The translations under genes and the position numbers were made by a program. Positions 37,121 through 46,183 of a stretch of 64,000 bases of DNA are shown here, piece by piece. Origin of the DNA: Streptomonospora alba (GTDB taxonomy: Bacteria; Actinomycetota; Actinomycetes; Streptosporangiales; Streptosporangiaceae). Location: the NCBI RefSeq assembly GCF_000826685.1, contig NZ_JROO01000038.1:62001-126000 (forward strand), written 5' to 3'. The first letter of the stretch is position 1, and each line of letters opens with the position of its first letter. The notes beneath the pieces were generated by a model, which saw only the letters and a list, made by a program, of their open reading frames with translations, did no database searches and was not told where the DNA came from.

Positions 37121-38638
37121 CTAGTCCGGCGGCGTCGGATAGACCTCGACGATGCGGGAGATCTCACGCGGCCCGTCGCCGCCCTCCTCCGCGAACTCCA
37201 CCTCCGCGATCACCGGCTGCCCCCACGCGAGGTAGTCGATGAACTCCCGGCCGTTCATCGGGAACGTGCCGCGGTCGTCCTCGACGTAGCCCGGGCCCGG
37301 TACGCAGAACCGGGCGCAGAGCACCTCGGTGTCCTCGGTGATGACCGCCTCCTGGACGGCGTCCTCTCCCACCGGCTGCCACTGCTCGCTCCAGGCGTCG
37401 GGCGCGAGGGTGGCCGCGGGGGTCTCCGGCGCCGACGGGCGGCGCTCCACCCGTGTGTACACCCACGGCCCCTCGGCCGGGTTCTCCTGATCGGCCGGGT
37501 CGAACCGCACGATCGGCGGCCCCTGCCGGGCATCGGACGAGGCCGAGGGCGACGGCGCGGGCGGGGGAGCCGCCTGCTCGGTGCCGCCCCCGTTCAGCGC
37601 CGCATAGGCGGCGTAGCCTCCGCCGCCGATCAGCGCAAGCGCCACCACCGACCCGCCGGCGACCAGCACGGCCCGCCCGGCTCCGCGGCGCCGGTTCGTG
37701 CCCAGCCGCACGAGCCGCGGCAACCGGTCCGGCTCCACGATGCCCCGCCACTCGCGCGAGAGCACCTGTGTGACGGCGGTGCCCTGCACCTGCGGGGCGT
37801 CCGAGCCGCTGATGGCCTCCCAGGCCGCGATCGTGGCGCCCAGCACCTCGCGCACCGTGGGCCGGTCGCGGGGGTCCTCGGAGAGCGCGCGGCGCACGAT
37901 CGGGCGCATCTCGCCCGGCACTCCCTGCAGCCACGGGGTCACCGAGGCCGGAGCGCCCTCGTCGTCGATCGGCGGCCGGCCGCTGGCGGCGAACACCGCG
38001 ATCGCCGCCCACGAGAAGACGTCGGCCGCAGCCGAGGGCTCGCCGCCCTCCAGCCGCTCCGGTGCCGTCCACGGTGTCGCGGTGCGGCGCAGCAGCTCTC
38101 CGTCGCCCGGCAGGGCGCAGTCCAGCAGACGCGGGCCGCGGCTGCTCAGCAGCACGTTGTCGGGCGTGAGGTCTCCGTGCGGCACATCGTGGCTGTGCAG
38201 GGCCGACAGGGCTTCGCCCAGCGTCGCCACGAGCGCGATGAGCCGGCCCCGCCCCAGCGGCCCGTGCTCGCGCACGAAGCCGTCCAGCGGCAGGCCCGCG
38301 ACGTAGGGCATGGCCAGCCACGGGTGCTCGGCCGCGGCGTCGAAGGCCGTCGGCGGCACGTAGCAGCGCCCGTCCACTCCGGCCAGCGCTTCGAGCCGGG
38401 CCCGCAGGCGCTCGCGGTTCTCCGGCTCCTCGACCGGCCACGGGTGCACCACCTTGACCACGACGAGCTCTGCGCTCGCGTCGGCCGGATCGACCGCGGC
38501 GAAGACGGTGCCGGTCCCGCCGGCGCCGAGGCGGCCGATGAGCACATAGGGCCCGACCGACCCCGGGTCTCCGGGGGCCAGCGGGGCGAGGTGCGGCGGT
38601 ACCAGAACAGAGATCTCGCGCTCGGCGGGGCGGCTCAT
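37121..38638 (-). CDS. Membrane-anchored kinase-like protein (Ser/Thr kinase fold)
   Basis: Protein of 505 residues with an N-terminal Hanks-type kinase fold, a membrane helix (about 322-347) and an extracellular domain of about 150 residues with a Pro/Ser-rich linker. Kinase landmarks: G-loop GAGGTGTVF, Lys62, catalytic loop HGDLTPDN (154-161) and APE (192-194). The DFG motif is DCA (173-175), and Arg/Lys of HRDLKPxN are Gly/Thr, so activity may be weak or absent. ATG 38638 has AGGA 5 nt upstream. The C-terminal domain is not recognised; its two Cys (in LCARFCVPG) could form a disulfide. Confidence 0.85.
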   Translation of the reverse strand: MSRPAEREISVLVPPHLAPLAPGDPGSVGPYVLIGRLGAGGTGTVFAAVDPADASAELVVVKVVHPWPVEEPENRERLRARLEALAGVDGRCYVPPTAFDAAAEHPWLAMPYVAGLPLDGFVREHGPLGRGRLIALVATLGEALSALHSHDVPHGDLTPDNVLLSSRGPRLLDCALPGDGELLRRTATPWTAPERLEGGEPSAAADVFSWAAIAVFAASGRPPIDDEGAPASVTPWLQGVPGEMRPIVRRALSEDPRDRPTVREVLGATIAAWEAISGSDAPQVQGTAVTQVLSREWRGIVEPDRLPRLVRLGTNRRRGAGRAVLVAGGSVVALALIGGGGYAAYAALNGGGTEQAAPPPAPSPSASSDARQGPPIVRFDPADQENPAEGPWVYTRVERRPSAPETPAATLAPDAWSEQWQPVGEDAVQEAVITEDTEVLCARFCVPGPGYVEDDRGTFPMNGREFIDYLAWGQPVIAEVEFAEEGGDGPREISRIVEVYPTPPD

Positions 38639-38969
38639 GGGCATCCTGTCTGCACGGGGGGTTGTGCCAACTGCGCCAGCAGATCGCATGGCGAAAATTC
38701 GATGCCATGATTCTGCGACATCTCAGGATTTTCGTCGACGTCGGATCGGCGGACACCGGCCGCGAAGTGCCGGGCGCCACACACCGGCCTCACACGGGCG
38801 TATCGTTTCCGGACACGGTAGGGTCGGCCGTATTCGGATCTCCGCATTCCGTCGGCCCCGTCCCGACCGGTGGTGCCGATGAGGCCTCTTCCACCGTGGA
38901 CGGATCGGGCGAGCCCCCTGAATGCCGCCGATGGAGATGCCGCCACCTCGATTCGCCAACGGAGCCCGC
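38639..38969. other. Divergent intergenic region, kinase-like gene / DUF948
   Basis: 331 bp with no credible gene. A TAGGGT -10-like hexamer near 38818-38823 probably belongs to the promoter of the DUF948-alaS run; its -35 is not clear. A less GC-rich stretch near 38690-38735 may hold the promoter of the minus-strand kinase-like gene. Confidence 0.4.
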
Positions 38970-39362
38970 ATGCTGACCGCAGGAGACGTAGCAGCGCTCA
39001 TCGCGGCGGTGGTCTGGACGGTGCTGGTCGCGTTCATGTGCGTGGCCCTCGTCAAGCTCACCAGGCTGCTGTCGGAGACCACGAAGGTCGTCGCGGAGTT
39101 CGGCGAGCGCACCCGGCCCATGCTCGACGACGTCGCGACCACGGTCGAGCGCACCGGAGCCTCCCTCGACCGGGTCGAGGAGATCACCGCCAACGTCGCG
39201 ACAGCGACCGAGGACGTCTCGACCGTCACCGCGCTGACGCGTTCGGCGGTGGCGGGTCCGCTGGTCAAGGCGGCGTCGTTCTCCTACGGCGTGCGCAAGG
39301 TGCTCGGCCAGCGCCGTGCTCTGGCCCTGGTGCGCAACCGCCGCAGGAAGGAGCGCCGATGA
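38970..39362 (+). CDS. DUF948 single-pass membrane protein
   Basis: Protein of 130 residues with an N-terminal membrane helix (VAALIAAVVWTVLVAFMCVA) followed by an amphipathic coiled-coil region (LSETTKVVAEFGERTRPMLD) and a basic C-terminus. DUF948 proteins resemble the coiled coils of methyl-accepting proteins and have no proven role. ATG 38970 has GGAG 5 nt upstream. It overlaps the next gene by 4 bp (ATGA). DUF948-small protein-alaS is a conserved actinobacterial order. Confidence 0.88.
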   Translation: MLTAGDVAALIAAVVWTVLVAFMCVALVKLTRLLSETTKVVAEFGERTRPMLDDVATTVERTGASLDRVEEITANVATATEDVSTVTALTRSAVAGPLVKAASFSYGVRKVLGQRRALALVRNRRRKERR

Positions 39363-39673
39363 TCCGCCGACTGGCTTATCTTGTCGCAGGTGCCGCGCTC
39401 GGCGGGTATGTTGTTCACAAGCTCAACCGCACGGCCCGTGCGTGGAGCCCGGCGGGAATCGCCGGCCGCGTCGAGGACCAGGTCGCCGATTACCGCGCCG
39501 TCCTCCGCGAGTTCAACGAGGACATCCACGACGCGATGCGGCAGCGCGAGGCCGAACTGCAGGGCCGCTACGACGGCGGCGGCGAGCGCCCCGCCCTGCC
39601 CGTCCACACTCCGGGCCGAGTCACCCGACCCCGCGGCGCTATCGACGCCCCCGACATGAAGGACGGCCGCTGA
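39359..39673 (+). CDS. Small conserved membrane-associated protein upstream of alaS
   Basis: Protein of 104 residues, MIRRLAYLVAGAALGGYVVH at the N-terminus forming a short hydrophobic anchor, then an amphipathic helix (IAGRVEDQVADYRAVLREF) and a disordered tail. It resembles the small proteins (DUF6167 type) found between DUF948 and alaS in Streptomyces. It overlaps DUF948 (ATGA) and alaS (TGATG), so all three are coupled. GGAAGGAG precedes the start. Function unknown; perhaps a partner of the DUF948 protein. Confidence 0.8.
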   Translation: MIRRLAYLVAGAALGGYVVHKLNRTARAWSPAGIAGRVEDQVADYRAVLREFNEDIHDAMRQREAELQGRYDGGGERPALPVHTPGRVTRPRGAIDAPDMKDGR

Positions 39674-42345
39674 TGGAGACGGCAGAGATCGCCAGCCGCT
39701 TCCTCTCATTCTTCGAGAAGAACGGACACACCGTGGCGCCGTCGGCCAGCCTGGTCGCCGACGACCCCACCCTGCTGTTCGTCGCGGCCGGCATGGTGCC
39801 GTTCAAACCGTACTTCCTGGGCGAGCGCACAGCCCCCTACGACCGTGCCGCCAGCGTGCAGAAGTGCATCCGCACCATCGACATCGAGGAGGTCGGCAAG
39901 ACCTCGCGGCACGCGACGTTCTTCCAGATGCTCGGCAACTTCTCCTTCGGCGACTACTTCAAGGAGAGGGCCATCCCGCTGGCGTGGGAGCTGCTGACCT
40001 CCCCGGTCGCCCAGGGCGGCTACGGCGTCGACCCCGAGCGGCTGTGGGTGACCGTCTACCTCGACGACGACGAGGCCGAGACCATCTGGCGCGAGAAGGT
40101 CGGGGTCCCCGCCGAGCGCATCCAGCGCTTCGGCGTCGAGGAGAACTACTGGTCCATGGGGGTCCCCGGCCCCTGCGGCCCCTGCTCCGAGATCTTCTAC
40201 GACCGCGGCCCCGAGTACGGCGCCGAGGGCGGCCCGGCCGCCGACGAGGACCGCTACGTCGAGGTGTGGAACCTCGTCTTCATGCAGTACGAGCGGGGCG
40301 AAGGCGGCGCCAAGAAGGACTTCCCGATCCTCGGCGACCTGCCCCGCAAGAACATCGACACCGGCATGGGCCTGGAGCGCCTGGCGACCCTGCTGCAAGG
40401 CGTCGACAACATCTACGAGACCGACACCCTCGGGCGCATCCTGCGCGACGCCTCCGAGCGCACCGGCGTGGCCTACGGCGACGACGAGCGCTCCGACGTC
40501 ATGCTGCGGGTGGTCGCCGACCACGTGCGCAGCGCGACCATGCTCGTCTCCGACGGCGTCCGGCCCGGCAACGAGAAGGCCGGCTACGTGCTGCGCCGCG
40601 TCCTGCGCCGGTCCATCCGCAATCTGCGGTTGCTTTCCGGGACCGACGCCTCCTACCTGCACGGGCTCACCGAGACCACCATCGGGGCCATGCAGGGCAT
40701 CTACCCCGAACTGCGCCACGACGCCGACCGCATCCACGAGGTCATCGAGACCGAGGAGAAGAACTTCTCCGACACCCTGCGCTCGGGCACCGCGCTGTTC
40801 GGCCGCGCCGCCGAGCGCACCCGCAGCACCGGGGCCGACCGGATCTCCGGCGCCGACGCGTTCCAGCTGCACGACACCTACGGCTTCCCCATCGACCTCA
40901 CGCTGGAGATGGCCGCCGAGCAGGGCCTAGGCGTCGACGAGGACACCTTCCGCACGCTCATGGCCGAGCAGCGCGAGACCGCCAAGCGCGACGCCAAGGC
41001 CAAGAAGCTCGGCAACGCCGACGTCAGCGTCTACGGCCGGCTGCTGGAGAGCGCCGGCTCCACCGACTTCCTCGGCTACACCGACCACGGGACCGAGTCG
41101 CGCGTGCTGGGCCTGGTCGTCGGAGGGGAGTCGGTCGGCGCCGCCTCAGCGGGCGACCAGGTCGAACTGGTGCTGGACCGCACCCCCTTCTACGCCGAAA
41201 GCGGTGGCCAGCTCGCCGACAAGGGCACCGTCTCCGCCCCCGGCCGCGGCACCGTCGACGTCGAGGACGTGCAGAAGCCGGTCCCCGGCCTGTTCGTGCA
41301 CCGCGGCACCGTGCGCGAGGGCACCATCGCCCTGGACGACCGGATCGAAGCCGTCATCGACTCCGACCGCCGCGCCTCGGTCTCCCGCTCGCACTCGGCC
41401 ACCCACCTCATCCACTCCGCGCTGCGCAACGCGCTGGGCCCCTCCACCGGACAGGCCGGCTCGGAGAACCAGCCCGGTCGGCTGCGCTTCGACTTCACCG
41501 CGAGCAACCCCCTGGCCACCTCGGAACTCTCCGAGATCGAGGACGAGGTCAACACCGTCCTCTCCGGCGACATCCAGGTGCGCGACTTCACCACGTCCAT
41601 GGACGAGGCGCTGTCGATGGGCGCGTTGGCGATGTTCGGCGAGAAGTACGGGGACCGGGTCCGCGTCGTCGAGATGAGCGACTACTCGCGCGAGCTGTGC
41701 GGCGGCACCCATGTCGCCGCCACCGGCCAGCTCGGCGTCGTCAAGCTGCTGGGGGAGTCCTCGGTCGGCTCGGGCGTGCGCCGCGTCGAGGCTGCCGTGG
41801 GCATCGACGCCTTCCGGCGGCTCTCGCGCGAGTCACTGCTGGTCGGCCAGCTCTCCGAACAGCTCAAGACCCCGCGCGAGGAGCTTCCCGAGCGCATCGA
41901 CTCCCTCGTGTCGCGGCTTCGCGGCGCCGAGAAGGAGATCGAGAGGATGCGCGCCGCCCAGGTGCTGCAAGCCGCCGGGGAGGTGGCTCAGAACGCCCGC
42001 CGGCACGGGTCGGCGCTGCTGGCCACCCACCGGGCACCTGACGGCACCACCGCCGACGACCTGCGTCGGCTGGCCGCCGACGTGCGCCAGCGCCTGGGCG
42101 ACGACGACCCCGTCGTGGTCGCCGTCGCAGCGGTGCCCGAGGACCGCCCCGTCGTCGTCGTGGCGGTCAACAAGCAGGGCCAGGCCGGCGGACTCAAGGC
42201 CGGAGACCTGGTCGGCCTGGCGGCCCGCGCCCTCGGCGGCGGAGGCGGCGGCAAGCCCGACTTGGCTCAGGGGGGCGGGACCGACGCCTCGGCCGTCGAC
42301 AGCGCACTGAGCGCCGTCGAGCAGCGCGTCGCCCAGACCTCCTGA
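39673..42345 (+). CDS. alaS: Alanyl-tRNA synthetase
   Basis: Charges tRNA-Ala and edits mischarged Ser and Gly. The class II core has FFEKNGHTVAPSASLV and GRILRDA; the editing domain has HSATHLIHSALR and the zinc site ELCGGTHVAATG; the C-terminal C-Ala region has the GGGGGGKPDLAQGGG signature. 890 residues. Its ATG overlaps the preceding stop by one base. The 100-bp gap to ruvX contains a short coupled ORF. Confidence 0.96.
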   Translation: METAEIASRFLSFFEKNGHTVAPSASLVADDPTLLFVAAGMVPFKPYFLGERTAPYDRAASVQKCIRTIDIEEVGKTSRHATFFQMLGNFSFGDYFKERAIPLAWELLTSPVAQGGYGVDPERLWVTVYLDDDEAETIWREKVGVPAERIQRFGVEENYWSMGVPGPCGPCSEIFYDRGPEYGAEGGPAADEDRYVEVWNLVFMQYERGEGGAKKDFPILGDLPRKNIDTGMGLERLATLLQGVDNIYETDTLGRILRDASERTGVAYGDDERSDVMLRVVADHVRSATMLVSDGVRPGNEKAGYVLRRVLRRSIRNLRLLSGTDASYLHGLTETTIGAMQGIYPELRHDADRIHEVIETEEKNFSDTLRSGTALFGRAAERTRSTGADRISGADAFQLHDTYGFPIDLTLEMAAEQGLGVDEDTFRTLMAEQRETAKRDAKAKKLGNADVSVYGRLLESAGSTDFLGYTDHGTESRVLGLVVGGESVGAASAGDQVELVLDRTPFYAESGGQLADKGTVSAPGRGTVDVEDVQKPVPGLFVHRGTVREGTIALDDRIEAVIDSDRRASVSRSHSATHLIHSALRNALGPSTGQAGSENQPGRLRFDFTASNPLATSELSEIEDEVNTVLSGDIQVRDFTTSMDEALSMGALAMFGEKYGDRVRVVEMSDYSRELCGGTHVAATGQLGVVKLLGESSVGSGVRRVEAAVGIDAFRRLSRESLLVGQLSEQLKTPREELPERIDSLVSRLRGAEKEIERMRAAQVLQAAGEVAQNARRHGSALLATHRAPDGTTADDLRRLAADVRQRLGDDDPVVVAVAAVPEDRPVVVVAVNKQGQAGGLKAGDLVGLAARALGGGGGGKPDLAQGGGTDASAVDSALSAVEQRVAQTS

Positions 42346-42377
42346 CCCGCCCCCACGGGCAGAAAGGACACCTCGAG

Positions 42378-42449
42378 TTGACCAGCGAACCCCCCGGCGT
42401 GCTGTCGCGCGTACTGCCTTGCCTCCGTACGGGGGAGTCCGATTCTTGA
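42378..42449 (+). CDS. Possible 23-codon leader ORF coupled to ruvX
   Basis: A TTG at 42378 behind AGAAAGGA opens a 23-codon frame (MTSEPPGVLSRVLPCLRTGE, then three more residues). It ends at TGA 42447-42449, overlapping the ruvX TTG start (TTGA). The frame differs from ruvX, so it is not an N-terminal extension. It could deliver ribosomes to the weak ruvX start. Evidence is limited to the site, the overlap and position; it may be fortuitous. Confidence 0.35.
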   Translation: MTSEPPGVLSRVLPCLRTGESDS

Positions 42450-42925
42450 GGCGCGGCGTTCGAATCGCGGTGGATCCCGGTAGCACCAGGATCGGGATCG
42501 CGCTGAGCGATCCCAGCGGCATGCTCGCCACGCCCGTGGAGACCGTCCGCCGCGGTGACGGCGATCTCGACCGGATCGCCGAACTCGTACTCGAACACGA
42601 GGCCCGCGAGATCGTCGTCGGCTACCCCGCTTCGCTCTCGGGCGAGGCGGGGCCCGCGGCGCGCCGGGCGCGGTCCTTCGCCGAGACGCTGGCGCGCAGG
42701 CTGGCGCCCGTGCCGGTGCGTCTGGTCGACGAACGGATGACCACGATCACCGCTGAGGAGCAGCTGCGCTCCGGTGCCTCCTACGGTCGGCGCGGCGCCC
42801 GCGGCGGCAAGGCACGGCGCTCGGTCGTCGACCAGGCCGCTGCCGTCGTGCTCCTGCAGAGCGCCCTGGACGCCGAGCGCCAGAGCGGTCGCCCGCCCGG
42901 CGAGACCGTCGGGAGCGGCGCATGA
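42446..42925 (+). CDS. ruvX: RuvX/YqgF family RNase H-fold nuclease
   Basis: RNase H-fold protein, 159 residues, of the YqgF family, linked to 5' maturation of 16S rRNA and sometimes called a putative Holliday resolvase. Conserved acidic positions are seen in IAVDPGSTRIGIALSD, LVDERMTT and VDQAAAVVLLQ. Start TTG 42446 with GGGGGAG 8 nt upstream is preferred to the TTG at 42419. It overlaps mltG by 4 bp (ATGA). alaS-ruvX-mltG-aroE is a standard actinobacterial order. Confidence 0.93.
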   Translation: MRRGVRIAVDPGSTRIGIALSDPSGMLATPVETVRRGDGDLDRIAELVLEHEAREIVVGYPASLSGEAGPAARRARSFAETLARRLAPVPVRLVDERMTTITAEEQLRSGASYGRRGARGGKARRSVVDQAAAVVLLQSALDAERQSGRPPGETVGSGA

Positions 42926-45132
42926 GCGACCGCAATCCCTACGACGGCGGGGACAACGGGCGGCGTGGGCGGCGCCGCGCTTCCGACCCCGACCCCCTCG
43001 ACGACGGTGGCGGCGCCCGCCCCCGCCGCTCCTCCGGCGCGAACCACTACACCGACCCCTACGCCGACCCGAGAACGGATCCGTGGCGCGCGGCGCAGGA
43101 CGGACGGAGCGGCGACCCGCTGACCGACCCCTGGCGCCGAGCCGAGGCCCCGGGCTCCTACGACTCCGGCGGCGAGCAGGGGCCTCCCCCCTGGGACGGC
43201 GGCCCGGCCGCCCGGCCCCGCGGGCGCCGGCACCGCGGCTCGGACGCAGCCGAGCCCGGTCCGGCCACCGGGCCGCAGCCCCAGGCGTCCTCCGAGTCCT
43301 CCGGTCAGCGCGCCCACCGCCGTAGGGCCCGCTCCGAGGAGGACGCCGAGGACCATCTGGCCTGGAGCCGGAGCGATCCCGCCGACGGGGACGACGACTT
43401 CCGGCCCGTGCAGCCGCGAGCGCTGGACTTCGACGCCGTACCGGTGCGGCGCAAGCGCTCGCGCGGTGAGGACACCGGGGACGAGCCGCGCGGCGGCAGG
43501 CGCAGGCGCTCCGGCGATACCGGCGCGTTTCCCACCGTCCCCGAACAGGGCCCCGCGCTCGGCGGGGCCGACGACAGGCGCCGCGGACCCGAGTCGGGCG
43601 GCTTCGCGGCGGCGGACGTCCCCGAGACCGAGCCGCACAGCGGGGAGGAGCCCCGCGGGGGCCGCAGGCGCCGTCGTGGAGACGCCGCCGACACCGGCGC
43701 GTTCGGCGCGGTGCCGCCCCGCACGCCCGAAGACGAGCAGGAGCCCGCGCCGCGGCGTCGGCGCTCGCGGCGCCAAGAGCACGACCGCTCCGACGACGTC
43801 GAGGACACGGGGGAGCGCTACGGCCCGCCTGCCGCGGAGCCGTGGGAGCAGGCGGAACCCGAGGGCGCCCCCCGGCGCCGCTCCCGCCCGGCCCCGGCCG
43901 ACACGGGGCGTGGTCGGCGGCGGAACCGGCGCGCCCCCGCCGCGGAGCCGGAGAGCGACGCCCCCGGGTACGCCTTCCACAACGAGGACGGCACCGAGGA
44001 CGACGACAGCGGACCGGCCGAGGAACGCTCTCGCCGGCGCGGAGACCCCGGCGGCCGCGGACGGGGCCGCCAAGCGCGGCCCGCGAAGAAGCGCACGCGC
44101 CGCAGAAGGCTCCCGATCGTGCTGATCTGCCTGGCGCTGGTCGCCCTACTGACCGGGGGCGGCTACCTCGGCCGCATCTACGTGTTCCCGCCCGACTACG
44201 ACGGCCAGGGCAGCGGCAACGTCGAGGTCATCGTCGCCGAGGGCTCCAGCGGCAGCGCCGTCGCCCAGAAGCTGGCCGACAAGGGAGTCGTCGCCAGCCC
44301 TCGGGCGTTCCTCAACGCGCTCTATGCCGATGGCGGCAGCCTCGCCCCCGGTACGTACCGGATGCACGAGCGGATGAGCGGCGAGGCAGCCGTGGCCATG
44401 CTCATGGACCCCTCCGCCCGCGTTCAGGCGCACATCACCTTCAAGGAGGGCCTGCGCTCCGAGGAGATGCTCACGCTGCTCTCCGAAAAGACCGGCATCC
44501 CCATGAAGAACCTGCGCGCCGCCCTGGAAGACGGCGAGAAGCTGGGGCTGCCCGACTACGCCGAGCAGGGCGCCGAGGGGTACCTCTTCCCGGACACCTA
44601 CGACATGCCGCCCGACGCGGGCGCGGTCGCGCTGCTCAAGCGCATGGTCGACCGGTACCACGAGGTGGCCGAGGACGTGTCGCTGCAGAAGCGGGCCGAG
44701 GAGCTCAACCTGACACCCAACGAGGCCATGGCGGTGGCGGCCGTGGTCCAGGCGGAGTCCGGGTCGGCCGAGGACATGCCCAAGGTCGCCCGCGTCGTCT
44801 ACAACCGGCTGCAAGCGGGCATGGAGTTGGGAATGGACAGCACCTGCTTCTACGTGCTCGACGAGTACGGGATCGCTCTGACCAGCGCCCAGGTCGAAAG
44901 GTGCAAGGAAAGCGGCAGCGAGTACGCCACCTACGGCCGCAAGGGCCTGCCCGCCGGGCCCATCGTCAGCCCCGGCCGCGACGCCATCGAGGCCTCGCTG
45001 GATCCGGCCGAGGGCGACTGGCGGTTCTTCGTGGCCACGGACCCGGAGAACGGGGTCACGAAGTTCGCCGAGACCTACGACGAGTTCGTGCAGCTCAAAC
45101 AGGAGTTCGAGCGGAACCGGGGGGACGCGTGA
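42922..45132 (+). CDS. mltG: Endolytic transglycosylase MltG with long disordered N-terminus
   Basis: Membrane-anchored lytic transglycosylase that cleaves nascent peptidoglycan glycan strands. The membrane helix (LPIVLICLALVALLTGGGYL) is near residues 397-416, and the YceG domain follows with EGYLFPDTYDMP, the catalytic Glu in VVQAESGSAEDM and GLPAGPIVSPG. The cytoplasmic N-terminus is about 395 residues of Arg/Asp/Glu/Pro/Gly-rich disordered sequence, much longer than in E. coli, with repeated EPRGGRRRR and DTGAF units. Overlaps ruvX and abuts aroE. 736 residues. Confidence 0.93.
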   Translation: MSDRNPYDGGDNGRRGRRRASDPDPLDDGGGARPRRSSGANHYTDPYADPRTDPWRAAQDGRSGDPLTDPWRRAEAPGSYDSGGEQGPPPWDGGPAARPRGRRHRGSDAAEPGPATGPQPQASSESSGQRAHRRRARSEEDAEDHLAWSRSDPADGDDDFRPVQPRALDFDAVPVRRKRSRGEDTGDEPRGGRRRRSGDTGAFPTVPEQGPALGGADDRRRGPESGGFAAADVPETEPHSGEEPRGGRRRRRGDAADTGAFGAVPPRTPEDEQEPAPRRRRSRRQEHDRSDDVEDTGERYGPPAAEPWEQAEPEGAPRRRSRPAPADTGRGRRRNRRAPAAEPESDAPGYAFHNEDGTEDDDSGPAEERSRRRGDPGGRGRGRQARPAKKRTRRRRLPIVLICLALVALLTGGGYLGRIYVFPPDYDGQGSGNVEVIVAEGSSGSAVAQKLADKGVVASPRAFLNALYADGGSLAPGTYRMHERMSGEAAVAMLMDPSARVQAHITFKEGLRSEEMLTLLSEKTGIPMKNLRAALEDGEKLGLPDYAEQGAEGYLFPDTYDMPPDAGAVALLKRMVDRYHEVAEDVSLQKRAEELNLTPNEAMAVAAVVQAESGSAEDMPKVARVVYNRLQAGMELGMDSTCFYVLDEYGIALTSAQVERCKESGSEYATYGRKGLPAGPIVSPGRDAIEASLDPAEGDWRFFVATDPENGVTKFAETYDEFVQLKQEFERNRGDA

Positions 45133-45962
45133 TGCGGGCGGCGGTGCTGGGGTCGCCAGTGGGCCACTCGCTGTCCCCGGTGCTGCACACCGCCGCCTAC
45201 TCCGCGCTCGGACTGGCGGGGGAGTGGTCCTACGGGCGCTTCGAGTGCGCCGAAGAAGGACTGGCCGGCTTCGTCAAGGGCTGCGACGACGGCTGGGCGG
45301 GGCTGAGCCTGACCATGCCGCTCAAGCGCGAGGCGCTGCGGCTCGCGGACGAGGCCGAGCCCGTCGCCCGCGAGGTCGGCGGCGCCAACACCCTCGTCTT
45401 CGGCGGCGGGCGGCGCCGGGCGTTCAACACCGACGTCCACGGCATCGCCGCCGCACTGCGTGAGGCCGGGGTGCAGCGCGTCTCCTCGGCGACGGTGCTG
45501 GGCGGCGGTGCCACAGCGGCCTCCGCTGTGGCCGCGCTGCGCGGGCTGGGTGCCGTCCAGGACGGCGGGATCGCCGTCCTGGCACGCGAGCCCGCGCGCG
45601 CAGCGGGGGTGGTGGCCGCGGCCGAGCGCATGGGGATGCGTGTCACGACCGCGCCGCTGGCTCGGATCGGCGGCTTCCTCGACGCCGACGTGGTGATCTC
45701 GACACTGCCCGGCGGCGCCGCGGACGCCTACGCCGACGCGGTCGCCGACTGCGGTGCGGCCGTGTTCGACGCGGTTTACACCCCGTGGCCGACCGCGTTG
45801 GCGGCGGCTTCCCATGCGGCCGGGCGCACCGTCGTCAGCGGCTTCGTGATGCTGCTGCATCAGGCGGCGCGCCAGGTGGAGCTGATGACCGGCCTCCGAC
45901 CTGCACCGGTGGAGGCGATGCGCGCCGCCGGCCTCGCTGAGCTGGACCGCCGCGCCGCGTGA
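45132..45962 (+). CDS. aroE: Shikimate dehydrogenase
   Basis: NADP-dependent reduction of 3-dehydroshikimate to shikimate. N-terminal shikimate site LGSPVGHSLSPVLH, catalytic Lys in LTMPLKREA, Asn in GGANTLVF, Asp in NTDVHGI, and a nucleotide-binding VLGGGATAASA. 276 residues. ATG overlaps the mltG stop by one base. In many actinobacteria aroC, aroK and aroB come next; here the infC operon does, after a repeat-bearing gap. Confidence 0.95.
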   Translation: MRAAVLGSPVGHSLSPVLHTAAYSALGLAGEWSYGRFECAEEGLAGFVKGCDDGWAGLSLTMPLKREALRLADEAEPVAREVGGANTLVFGGGRRRAFNTDVHGIAAALREAGVQRVSSATVLGGGATAASAVAALRGLGAVQDGGIAVLAREPARAAGVVAAAERMGMRVTTAPLARIGGFLDADVVISTLPGGAADAYADAVADCGAAVFDAVYTPWPTALAAASHAAGRTVVSGFVMLLHQAARQVELMTGLRPAPVEAMRAAGLAELDRRAA

Positions 45963-45992
45963 CGCGCGGCGCGGCCCTCCCCCTGGGCGGAT

Positions 45993-46096
45993 GGGGTGTG
46001 GTGTGGCGCGGAGCGTCTCCGTTTGGGTGGTGGGGGGTGACGGACGGGGTGTGGTGTGGCGCGGAGCGTCTCCGTTTGGGTGGTGGGGGGTGACGG
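45993..46096 (+). repeat. Two perfect 51-bp copies, 53-bp period
   Basis: Identical 51-bp copies at 45993-46043 and 46046-46096, separated by 2 bp. Each is G/T-rich on this strand and contains the short palindrome GGAGCGTCTCC. No transposase or gene is associated. They lie just after aroE. Confidence 0.85.
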
Positions 46097-46183
46097 GAGG
46101 GAATAGCCCCCCACGCCCCGATGTTGGATTATTCAGACTGCAGGTGTCACCCGGCGCTTGATGGCGGAACGCAGACCGACTGC

